64,000 nucleotides of DNA from Eretmocerus hayati (lineage: Eukaryota; Arthropoda; Insecta; Hymenoptera; Aphelinidae), in the NCBI GenBank assembly GCA_029851415.1, contig CM056743.1:68292186-68356185 (forward strand). The letters are read 5' to 3'. A program made the position numbers and the translations under genes. Below the pieces are notes generated by a model. It was not told the DNA's origin. It worked only from the letters and a program-made list of their open reading frames with translations, and made no database searches. Position 1 is the stretch's first letter, and each line of letters begins with the position of its first letter. Shown piece by piece: positions 23,233 through 33,407 of the stretch.

Positions 23233-23338
23233 AGCGCTTCGGCGCTCGGGATCTCGCAGTGTCAAACCTTCTCAAGAGACGCCCACTTCTACAGCGCTTC
23301 GGCGCTCGGGAATATCGCTTCTGCAGCACTTCGGTGCT
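23233..23338. repeat. Three C(UUCG)G-loop hairpin repeats
   Basis: AGCGCTTCGGCGCT at 23233-23246 and 23293-23306, and AGCACTTCGGTGCT at 23325-23338, each within a longer repeated phrase (CTACAG..., ...CTCGGGA or CTCGAGA). Each folds as a 5-bp stem capped by TTCG closed by C-G. The third copy differs from the others by two changes that keep the base pair (G-C becomes A-T). Confidence 0.85.
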
Positions 23339-23448
23339 CGAGAGCTCGCCAACCGAGTCGATACGCCACCGAACGGAGTTCGCTCTTATCAAGTGGTCGT
23401 ATCTTTCGAGCCTTGCATGCGGCTTGAACTCCAAGCCCAGCTAGGCGG

Positions 23449-23992
23449 TATTCGAGGTGCCCAACGACCCGTGGCGCCCCTCTAGCGGTTCTGAGCGCAA
23501 CTAAAGACATGCCTATTTAACAGATTTCGAGCCGAGACCGCGAGCGCGAGACACGCGAGTGTTGTTGTTGTTGTTTGTTATTCCGGTCGACCTGAGTTCC
23601 GGGTGCTTATTGCACATGTCAAACAATCGCCTGTGTACTCCCCATAGTATTCGCAAAGATCAAAACCAACTTTTCATGCATGTTATATGCTTGGCAGTCA
23701 TCACCTCCTCTCCCGCTACGTATCTTTCCATGCCGCATCACTGACATATTTAATGATGTCAGTGGAATTATTCAAATACGACATACTGGTGGGAATTTGA
23801 GAGTACAGGGAGGATAATCTGGTTCGTGCAGTGCATACCAGAGACTCCAATCGACCTGGTATCGATCGGACTAACAAAGAACAATAACACTCGCGCTCGC
23901 GGGTCCCGACTCAAAATCAGCTGAATAGGCATGTCTTTAGTTGAGCTCAGGATCCGCTAGATAGGCGTCACGGGTCGTTGGACACCTCGAAT
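23449..23992. mobile_element. Inverted-repeat element with ~147-bp arms
   Basis: 23449-23596 and 23846-23992 are reverse complements at roughly 80-85% (shared CCAACGACCCGTG, CAACTAAAGACATGCCTATT, CGCGAGCGCGAG and GTCGACCTG-like blocks). The ~250-bp spacer shows no coding sequence. The arms separate two GC-rich stretches, so this may be a MITE inserted in GC-rich DNA. No target duplication was identified. Confidence 0.85.
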
Positions 23993-24044
23993 TCCCCGGC
24001 AATGCTCTCGGGCCCAGGAGGAGAATAGGAGAGAGCGTGAAAGA

Positions 24045-24665
24045 GTGGAGAGGACAGAGAAGCAAGTTCCCAAGGAGGCTGCCCTGGGTGACCCCGAGAC
24101 CGACGTAACGTCAAAACCCGGCTCTCAACTGCGCAGCATCATCGTCCGGCAGGAGAGATATCTATCAGTTCTACACAACTCAAAGCCTAGTCACGTCATC
24201 ATCATAGTAGGGTGGCCTCGACGACGGACAGCCCTCTCGGACTCTGCTACTCGGGTATCCAGCTTCGAACCACGAGGAGAAGACCGGTACCTCGTGGACG
24301 AGTGCTATTGGAGTGGATCGGAAACGTCCAGTGGCTGTGATTGCTCTGACCTCGAGGGACCTGTGCCATCACCGGTAGCCATCCTCGAGCGAAACAAGTT
24401 TCGGCTACAGTTCGATGTACCTGCAACCTGCCTTCCAATCCGGATTCTCACCAACCCGGTGCCACCGGAGGCTCAGATACTCGCACCCCGGCCACCGGCA
24501 CGGGAGACAACTTCAGAGCGCCTGCGTGCCCCGAGATCTGGTTCAGCGGCACTTCGAGACCCCCGAAGCTCTGGAAAGGCAAAACGGCGCTTGGTTCTTG
24601 AACAACCCTCTCGATCGATTCACTTCGAGGCTCATCAGCTACCCCGCAACCGAAGAGAGAGCTGA
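24045..24665 (+). CDS. Unidentified 206-codon open frame
   Basis: An ATG-started frame in GC-rich sequence directly right of the inverted-repeat element. The product would be hydrophilic, proline- and arginine-rich towards the C-terminus, with an acidic segment (DECYWSGSETSSGCDCSDLE) and no signal peptide or membrane segment. I recognise no domain. The high GC content lowers stop-codon frequency, and other frames are partly open, so chance is a real alternative. It could be part of an unknown element protein. Confidence 0.2.
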   Translation: MERTEKQVPKEAALGDPETDVTSKPGSQLRSIIVRQERYLSVLHNSKPSHVIIIVGWPRRRTALSDSATRVSSFEPRGEDRYLVDECYWSGSETSSGCDCSDLEGPVPSPVAILERNKFRLQFDVPATCLPIRILTNPVPPEAQILAPRPPARETTSERLRAPRSGSAALRDPRSSGKAKRRLVLEQPSRSIHFEAHQLPRNRRES

Positions 24666-26649
24666 CAACGCTCTCTGAAATGGTTGCATCAGCGTCCTAA
24701 AGAGACAGTCCTGGTGGGAAGGACTGTAAGAGCTATTTTACGTCTGTCTAGCCATCGACCTACCACATGAAACAATCAGCCCTTTTCAGGGCCACCGAAA
24801 AACTCCTGACGTGCCATCGTGCCCGATCGTGCACTTGATCCGTCGACAACCATCCCTTCGCAGTATTCTTAGACACTTCTGAATAGGCACAACCCCAGAA
24901 TCTGATATTTTAGGGCTCAAATGACTGCTGGTCATGATGATTACCGGTCATCGCACGATATTGTATGGGTGTTGGGCTATTGTGAGGCTTTGTCTACTCA
25001 TGGATGATGAATTTCACGTGGAAGTGACCTACGAGATGGAGTTATCTCTCAGATTCTTCCACCTCTCCCATTCGATTCTGTGACCCAGGATAGGAACTTT
25101 GAACCACCTATGGGCGCCAAATAAAATTACCTCCCCCATAGCACACATAGCCGAGGAGAAACCGGAGATTCATCGTGCCGAACACTATGCCTTCTCATTC
25201 AGTAGAATAAGGATGACCCGAGTCTCCCAACAGCTATCAATCTGCGGATCGCGGCATGTGAGAGATTATGGACCAATCGAAAACGCTGTTGTAGAGTTAT
25301 TTTTGTCAATTTGTAGATCCCCTAGAGTTGGAATGGTGCCTTTTACTCAAACGTTTTAATCTCGAAAGACCCATCTCAAAAAGTGAAACTTTTCTATTTA
25401 GAAGAGCATCGAAATTCACATTTGAGGAGTGTTCATAAAATTTCCCAAAGATAGAAACTAGAAACTGGTTTTCTCGGATTTCCCTATACGCAAGATCCTT
25501 CACATGAGAATCAGGATTCCTGAGGATAATTTCTGACGGGCTCACTCCTTGGCTCCCAAATGCGGTTAGCTACTCGCCCATACCTTTTCAGAGCTAGAGC
25601 ACTTTCAGTGTAGGGAAGTCAGCACTTTTTTCATCAAACAGAATATCTAAAATAAGATCGATATGTACACCAGCTACGGAAAAATGTTGTGGGTCTGTGG
25701 GTCGTTTTTTCATCATATTTTGGGCGGTCGAATCGGTAGAGAATGCTTGGGAGGATATGGGAAACAAAGTTCTTCATGGACCGCTCATTCACCGGAGCAC
25801 TATGCAGAGTGGAACGGCTCTATATGGTGCCCCAAGGTAATAACTTGATTTTGATTTTTATGTGCTTTTGATTCTATGTGATTCACTGGGAAAGCGATTC
25901 TATTTCAGTGCATGAATCTGCAGGTGCTCATTCTGTGGAAAATCACATCAGTTTTCCATTTGAAACGGTCTCGAAATCGTCAATTTATGCGCATGCACGG
26001 GTGATGGTCTTTCTAGATTACTACGAGAATTAAATCTTGAAAAATGGCTGATAAGTCACTTGGATTGCCCGAAACCACTCTTAGCCCAATCTCTCCTCAA
26101 ATAATAGGGAATTCCACGATAAATATGTGTCTTGAGAGGTAAGGAATAGCTTCTCGAGATTCTAACATTCCGATAGGAAACGCTGTCTCAACTCCGGGGG
26201 ACCCCCAAATCGCCTAAATTGACTCTGCAACAGCATCTCGATAGGTTTTTGGATGCCCTTCTAGAACCCGCAGCCCGCAGAATGATGGCTGTTGGAGAAT
26301 ACGACATATTTCTAGTCCAATGAATGGAGAAGCATCGTTCTTGCCACGATGAATTCACAATTTTCTCACGGATACGCGTGTTATGGAGGAATGAGATTTT
26401 TTTGGGACTCAATGATGGTTTGAAGTTCCTATCATGCGCAATAGAGTTGAATAAAGAGGGTCGAGATGAATCTAAGGGATGACCCCCTTCCGTAAGTCGC
26501 TTTCGCATGGAATTCATCATACCGAGTGTATTCAAAGTCAGTTACACGCATATTTTCCCAGAACCGGGTGAAGAATACAAAAACCTCGGGACTCGTGTAT
26601 CTTCATTCCGAGAGGGATATCTTATTGTGACCTTGATATTAATCTTAGA
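24666..26649. other. Non-coding stretch, no gene recognised
   Basis: About 2 kb. A small perfect hairpin (ACAGTCCT...AGGACTGT, ~24706-24729) starts it. Short open frames (60-115 codons) on both strands have no recognisable content. Confidence 0.35.
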
Positions 26650-27295
26650 GGTCATTTCGGGGGTCATTCAGAGGTCAAATCAATCTTTCCTCCTGGAAAT
26701 ACCTTCTTTCGAACTCAGTTTCTGAAGGAGCGTGGGAAACTATGAAACGATTCATCGATCTAATTCTGGTTATTGAAGTAGGAATTGATCTCGAGCATAC
26801 CTCGCTTCGACTTGATCTTAGCGAGATGGATGAGAGTCCATTAGATCTTACCAAGCTCAAGTCAGATGAAAAGAGGTTTGAGACACGAGTTCCATGATTC
26901 TTCACGCTCTTCCAAAATCCGATCTCGAAAGTAGGTGTTTTCATTCAAAAAAATCCGGTTCACCTCCGAATGACCACGAAAATGACCTCCAAGGTCAACA
27001 CTTAGGCCACTAGTTCATTTCCGTTTCGATCATGAACATCATCCAACTGTAATAGTTCTTGATAGAGCACTTACTTCTGGAGCTACGGAGGTTATCGCCC
27101 ACCCGTACTGACCTTCATTCATCTCGCCGAGATGAAGTCAAATAAAAGATGGTCCAGACAACAGTTCTGAAAATTCTCACGCTCTCCCAAAAACCGAGGT
27201 CAAAAGCAGATCCTCCATCTGAAACAATCGAGTCGACTCTCGAAAGACCTTGGAAATAATTTTCAAGGTCAAAACTAAGCTGACCACTGGATGTC
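26650..27295. repeat. Inverted pair plus an extra direct copy of a ~100-130-bp repeat
   Basis: 26650-26748 is the reverse complement of 26889-26988 (shared GGTCATT...GGTCATTC and GGAGCGTG-type blocks). A third copy, in the same orientation as the second, lies at about 27164-27295 (CTCACGCTCT...GACCTTGG...TTCAAGGTCAA). A partial inverted copy is visible near 26568-26600 (GTGAAGAAT...GGGACTCGTG). This is an old repeat cluster of unknown family. Confidence 0.65.
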
Positions 27296-27776
27296 CCTCT
27301 CAAAATGTGGGGATAGGTGTAGCGGGGTCTTTCTCGATTGTGTAATGTTACAGGATCAGGCTAGGTATACTTATGAATAATGTATTAAGTAGGTCAGGGC
27401 TGACGATGGGATGATTCTACTACGATGAGAATTCCTTCCGCATCTTCGGAATCCATGCAGCCTCCCTCCATCAGCTTTAATAATGTCTCTTGTATCAATT
27501 GAGGGGACTCTAGCTGCAGAATGTCGTGAGTCAATCCCAGCTCCCGACTGATAGTCTTTCACTGATACTCAAAATTGTCCATTACAATACTTCGTTCGGT
27601 ATCCTTCCCCGGAGGAAAAGACCTCCCTATTTGCTCATATACATGAGTCGATGTGTTCGCTTTTGAGGAGCATCTTACGGTTCGAGAGCACAAGAGGTTG
27701 ATTTGTACATAGTGAGCCCCCATAGAGAGGCGTTACCTCTCATTCTATATGGGTTACCGCATGCCGTATACATACC
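27296..27776. other. Non-coding stretch, nothing recognised
   Basis: No gene, repeat boundary or motif stands out in these ~480 bases. Confidence 0.35.
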
Positions 27777-28479
27777 TAGGGGAGACCGAGGTGAGACGGG
27801 TACCTCGTAAAGTTGGGCATCCTCGTAAAAATTACAAGAACAATATCTAAAATTCTAACTATTTCTCAACTGGGATCCCCACACCATGTTGTTTTTCCCT
27901 ACAGAGTTCCACGAGCTTCTAGTACGTCAACGTTGGAAAAAATGAATTAGAAATTTTGGTTTCAAAATCCGTATGTCATGGCTATGTTCAATTGCCTGCA
28001 CGAGCATAAAATCATCCTCCCTGGGATCGGGGTTTGGCTTACAAGGGGGAGGGGACCACGGGGTCCGGGTCGCGGATCATCCCCAAAATTTCTTCACAGT
28101 TTGGTACCATCTAGAATATGAAGAATCTAGGATATCTTCGTCAAATGGGCCTCCTGTCTAAACCTACAAGCAAAAATGTTAGCATTACCAGTACATCTAT
28201 ATTAGGGTGGTCCTTATTTCCCAAGTTTCACAGATCCTTTCTCCCCCCCCTCTGGATACCTTCTTCGAGCCGAAAAAACATGGGGAAAATTTTCCCCGAG
28301 CCCCTAGAGAGTGATTTAATAGTGCGTCAGTGAGCATCTTGCTTTGAAACTCAAGTGAAGAATAACGCTTTTTGTGATTTTTCTGTCCCTATGTTCGAGC
28401 TCTTGAAACTTTCGCGAATGTAAAAGTGGGGATACATGTTCCCCCGTGAAATTTGATGCTGAATCGAATTTCATCGTGA

Positions 28480-29240
28480 CATTTGAACTAGGATGCCACC
28501 CAATACTCGTAAATTGCGTTTTCCGACGCGGAAAACATTTTTAGCGCGACTTTTTCATCTCATTCGAGTGTCTCAGGCGTCACTTACTCCCTCAAGATTA
28601 ATCTAAACCACCTATTTTCATGTAGAAAAAGACGCTGAATTGGAATCCATCGTTATTTCCTAGGTATAATGTAGCCCAACGTGAGAAGAATGCGTTTTTC
28701 CACCGAGAAAGCACCTTAAGCGAGTCTTTCACGCCCGAATCGAGTGTCGCAGGCGTCACTCACTCTCTCGAGATCAATACGAATGACCTAATTTCATGTA
28801 AAAAAACACGCTGAATTAGAATTCGTCCTTATTTCCTGGGTATAATGTCGCCTAACGTGAGAAAAATGCATTTTTTCACCGAGAAAGTACCTTCAGCGAG
28901 TCTTTCACGCCCGAATCGAGTGTCTCAGGCGTCACTCACTCTCTCGGGATCAATACGAACGACCTAATTTCATGTAAAAAAACACGTTGAATTGGAATTC
29001 ATCCACAATTACCAGGTATAATGTCGCCTAACGTGGGAAAAATGTGTATTTCCACCAAGGAAGCACCCTAAGCTCATCTTTCACGCGGGAATCGAGTGTC
29101 TCAGGCGTCACTTACTCTCTCGAAATTGATCTAAACGACCTGATTTTTTGTAAAAATCTACGCTGAATCGAAATTCATCGTTATTTTTCGGGTACAACGA
29201 CGCTTAACGTGAAAAAATCCGTTTTTCCTCCAGAATGCAC
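28480..29240 (+). repeat. 176-bp satellite array, left, about four copies
   Basis: The landmark CAGGCGTCACT recurs at 28574, 28750, 28926 and 29102, exactly 176 apart. Each unit contains GAGTGT(C)TCAGGCGTCACT, a run of A after ATTTCATGTA, and CGCTGAATTGGAATTC-like sequence. It is unrelated in sequence to the 178-bp satellite at 14-17 kb. Confidence 0.95.
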
Positions 29241-29249
29241 CGAAATCCA

Positions 29250-30700
29250 CGAAAGATGACGAATTTCTGGGTAAAATTCATAAAAAGTCTGGAATCAACC
29301 AAGTCAATTTGAGAGACAGCTCAAAGTCCCTACAAACCATTGTGATTCTTAAAGAACTCAGTCATCATTCTCCACTAGAACATTTTGACACTCGACACAA
29401 ATAGGGATATCATGAGTCAAAAGGATTTACACTCCAGGCATCTATTGGAAAAAAAAATTTACGATATCTGATCCGGATGGGATAGTCGATAGTCTTTATC
29501 ACGCTTTGACTAGGGAGATGCATTTATAAACAAGAGTGGAGATATCGAGTGACTCAAGTTAACAACATAACACGATTCCTCGACTCATAAAATTATGAAG
29601 ATCTTCCCTCTTCGATCCTCATCCTTTTCAGATCGGTCATCTTACTTGCATCTGGATACTGTCTTTTATCCCTTGTTAAACTTAGCTGTATAGAATGTAA
29701 CTGGGTTTTTGATCGTCTGTGCGCAAATGAGTAATTTGCACACTATTTTTCGCTTTCCATTTGCTCACAGAAGATCAAAAAACATAGTATGATACTCGGG
29801 CGCAATGATTTTCTCCTTCTCATGACTATTTAGACCCTCACCTGCGGCTCGGGCCTAAAAAAGTCACTCGAACTGCGAAAACCATCGTTTGCGCCCTCGT
29901 ATTATAATATACTATTCTGGTATATTTTGGCTCTGGAAATCATGGTCACAGCAGAAGACTCTTTTGTATAGTCAGATTCGACATGGAACTTGAAAGTATA
30001 CCAGAGAGTAATTTAGGGAAGCATTGTGATTCCAGAATCTCGATCGGTTCCCCAAGGACCTACTTATTCGCAACTCACTAAAATTTCATGACAGCTTGAC
30101 GTTGCTCGTCGTTAACTGCTAAAACGACCGAAGTGAATCGACGCTGACAAAAAGCTGGGAGCAGGGCTTGGAGTATTGGAGCGGCCATATGATCCCATTT
30201 TCACATAAAATGCTAGGATTGCGAAGCGTGTAAGGTTTGGTTCGATGACCGGCCGCAACGCACGAGCAAGGGGCGCTACAATCTTCGCGTGAGATAGGGA
30301 CCTTACCCGTGAGGGTTGGGTTAGAGTAAGCCCGATTGATCTCTTTCTGGATTAGGCGGCCGGAGTGCATAGACGTTTTCGTACGAGATACTTTTATCTC
30401 GCGCTGATTGGAGGTAATTTCAACAAGACGCCATTGACGAATTCGATTCAGCCTAGATCTTCATACGATAGTGAGCGCCTTTAGGAATGGTTGCGAAGAG
30501 AGTTTGACACGGATCCCGAAAATCCCATATGAGGCCAAGTGAGACAGTTTTTCGATTTTGGCAGGAACTCTCTCTTAGGGATCTCTACAGGGGCCAATTT
30601 TACGACAGAAATGATGGTGAACTCTGATTTGGCATGGATTTGGAACGTTCTGACCATTCCTACGTGAGTCAGTGACTGCTGAGACCCTCGAATCAAACGG
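29250..30700. other. Unique spacer at the palindrome centre, with hairpins
   Basis: About 1.45 kb between the two arrays, with no protein recognised. Two imperfect stem-loops stand out. 29706-29728 pairs with 29759-29781 (23 bp, two mismatches). 29788-29816 pairs with 29875-29905 (core GGGCGCAA and TTGCGCCC). Confidence 0.6.
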
Positions 30701-30714
30701 AAGAGACATTTTGG

Positions 30715-31690
30715 TCAATTCACATTAGTCTCGAGAGAGTGAGTGACGCCTGAGACACTCAATTCGGGGGTGGAAGATGCGCTTAGGATGCTTTCTGGGT
30801 GGAAAAACGCATTTGTTCCACGTTAGGCATCGTTCTTACTGAGAAATAATGATGAGTTTCGATACAACGTGGTTTTTTACATGGGATCAGGTCATTAAGA
30901 TCAATCTCGAGGAAGTGAGTGAAGCCTGAGATACTCGATTCTCGCGTGATGGACGCGCTTAGGGTGCTTTCTCAGTGGAAAAACGGATTTTTCTCACGTT
31001 GGGCGTAGTTGTACCTCAAAAATAACGATGAATTTTGATTCAGCGTGGTTTTTTACATTAAATCAGGTCGTTAAGATCAATCTCGAGGAAGTGAGTGACG
31101 CCTGAGACACTCGATTCCCGCGTGAAAGATGAGCTTGGGTAGCTTCCTTGGTGGAAAAACACATTTTTCTCACGTTAGGCGACATTATACCTGGTAAATA
31201 ACAATGGATTCCAATCCAGCGGGTTTTTTTACATGAAATTAGGTGGTTTAGATTAATCTTGAGAGAGTGAGTGACGCCTGAGACACTCGATTCGGGCGTG
31301 GAAGACTCGCTTAAGGTACTTTCTCGGTGAAAAAATGCATTTTTCTCACGTTAGGCGACATTATATCCAGGAAATGAGGACGAATTCTAATTCAGCGTTT
31401 TTTTTTTACATGAAATTAGGTCATTCGTATTGATCTCGAGAGAGTGAGTGACGCCTGAAACACTCGATTCGGGCGTGAAAGACTCGCTTAAGGTGCTTTC
31501 TCGGTGGAAAAACGCATTTTCCTCACGTTGGGCGACATTATACCTAGGAAGTAACGATGGATTCCAATTCAGCGTCTTTTTTTACATGAATATAGGTGGT
31601 TTAGATTAATCTTGAGGGAGTAAGTGACGCCTGAGACACTCGAATGAGATGAAAAAGTCGCGCTAAAAATGTTTTCCGCGTCGGAAAACG
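30715..31690 (-). repeat. 176-bp satellite array, right, about six copies, inverted
   Basis: The complementary landmark AGTGACGCCTGA recurs with GCCT near 30748, 30924, 31100, 31276, 31453 and 31629, spaced 176-177 apart. It is in inverted orientation to the left array. The outermost copies are closest in sequence to the matching outermost copy on the left. Confidence 0.95.
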
Positions 31691-32279
31691 CAATTTACGA
31701 GTATTGGGTGGCATCCTAGTTCAAATGTCACGATGAAATTCGATTCAGCATCAAATTTTACGGGAGAACATGTATCCCCACTTTTACATTCGCGAAGAAA
31801 CACTAAGTTTCAAGAGCTCGAACATAGGGACAGAAAAATCACAAAAAGCGTTATCCTTTACTTGAGTTTCAAAGCAAGATGCTCTTTGAGGCAATATTAA
31901 ATCACTCTCTAGGGGCTCGGGGAAAATTTTCCCCATGTTTTTTCGGCTCAAAGAAGGTATCCAGAGGGGGGGGGAGAAAGGATCTGTGAAACTTGGGAAA
32001 TAAGGACCACCCTAATCTATATACATCACTTTTTAACATTGGCCATATGAGCAATGTTAATCTCCGTGGCTGTATCTTTCGACAGAAGGCCCATTTGATG
32101 GAGTCACTCTGGATTTTTCATCTTCTCGATAGTACAGAACTGTGAAAAAATCTTGGTAGAGATTGGCTACCCGGACCCCGTGGTCCTCCCTTGTTAGTCT
32201 GATAGACTATTCCTTGAGCTTCAATTCTTTCTCTCGTGCTACGTTGCGTTGTTCTTGAGTAATAACAAAAATTATTGAA

Positions 32280-32852
32280 CATATTGTACGGGATAAGACG
32301 GGCACAGCGATCGGGGTGAAACGAGCACACAAAACTGACGCCAGCGCGGCTGCGCGAGGTGAACAATGAGTTAACCTAACCTGTTGGTTTCGTATGCTTG
32401 CGATGAGAGCGAGAGAGAGGAAGCATGTTGAGCATGAGCAGTTGATTATTATTGTCGGATGATATATTATCATTATTAGCGAATAGATTAATCACAGGGA
32501 ACATTTCTGTTTTTTCTCCTTGGAGTAAATTTAATGAAGGTGAGCTCTACTAGAAAATTATGGTGGAAAATCCCGAGCCTAAACTGTGAATTGAATCGTC
32601 GATCGTTGCTGGCGCGAGTGTGGATAGCAGACAGAGGTGAACCAAAGTGGGAATTCTATCCTTTAAGATCGAAGATTACTCAAAATTCATCTGCATCGTC
32701 ATTATCAAATACAAGTTTGCATACCTACGCGCTAAGCATAACTACTACCAATAATTTGAATGTTGTTACAACCCTCAATTACGTGTGCTCTTCTTACTCC
32801 GTTCGGATGCCCGTCTTTACCCCGCGAGTGCCCGTCTTACCCCGGTGTTCCT
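32280..32852. repeat. Inverted pair of terminal-repeat-like motifs inside the right flank
   Basis: GATAAGACGGGCAC (near 32291) followed by GGGGTGAAACGAGCAC resembles the reverse complement of 32808-32852 (GCCCGTCTTTACCCC, GTGCCCGTCTTACCCC). Both resemble the terminal repeats at 27777 and 33003. A smaller related element of ~570 bp may be nested here, or the terminal motif is itself multiplied. Confidence 0.5.
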
Positions 32853-33030
32853 GTTTCAAACTTTCCATAATTGCGAATAACTCAAGAGAGATGAAATTTT
32901 CAAAGAAATTGGATGCTATTTTAGAGGCGAAGCTCTACCGATTGCCGATTTCAAACAGTTTGGAAAGTCAAAATTGAGAGCATGAGGCTCAATTTGATTA
33001 GGGGTGCCCGTCTCACCCCGGTCTCCCCTA

Positions 33031-33407
33031 TCGGTCATACACGGTCGCACATGAGGCAAGTGCCCGGCTGATAAGTCATATTCCAATTCCTCTGAGATAA
33101 TGAGCTGAGGAGAAATTCCAGATCTGATATTTCAACCTACCCAACCGATCCTAGGTCTTGGGAATCCTCCAGTCCGTCAATGAGATCCTGGCTACTGTCG
33201 ACGAATAACTTATCATTTTCAATCTTTACAGCGATATCTAGCTCAGTTCGGCTACCTACCAACGGCAAATCAACAGAAAGAAGGAATAATATCGGAGATA
33301 TCATTGCGAGAGGCTATAGCAGACTTCCAAACCTTCGCTGGCATCAACGTTACAGGTTCTGGACAGTATATTCTGGAACGGCTCGAGGGACTTTGAGAAT
33401 GACTCCT
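33031..33407. other. Non-coding stretch, nothing recognised
   Basis: Linker of ~375 bases between two foldback elements. A 91-codon frame spans part of it with no recognisable content. Confidence 0.35.

Larger units (their letters stand above)
28037..32199. repeat. 4.2-kb palindrome with satellite arrays
   Basis: Left arm 28037 to ~29240 and right arm ~30715 to 32199 are reverse complements. Matching landmarks are GGACCACGGGGTCCGG near 28053 against CCGGACCCCGTGGTCC near 32172, GGAAAATTTTCCCCGAGCCC near 28287 against its complement near 31915, and GGGGATACATGTTCCCCC near 28428 against its complement near 31760. The inner parts of both arms are 176-bp tandem monomers. Unequal copy number (four left, six right) makes the arms differ in length. 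Confidence 0.9.
27777..33030. mobile_element. 5.25-kb foldback-type element with 28-bp terminal inverted repeats
   Basis: TAGGGGAGACCGAGGTGAGA (27777-27796, continuing to 27804) is mirrored at 33003-33030 with two differences in 28 bp. Both ends start or finish with TA, so a TA target duplication is possible but unproven. Between them lies a large palindrome (28037-32199) with inverted 176-bp satellite arrays. No transposase frame is visible. The right side has about 800 bases outside the palindrome against about 230 on the left, so an extra insertion or partial loss is likely. Confidence 0.7.

Noticed and set aside
7190..30250. GGTTCGA-type T-loop words that could mark tRNA genes (e.g. 7216, 22998, 30239)
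   Set aside because: None is preceded by an A-box and cloverleaf-compatible stems at the right distance.
13071..32199. CRISPR-like repeat arrays
   Set aside because: The units are contiguous 176-178-bp satellites without unique spacers, in a eukaryotic context.
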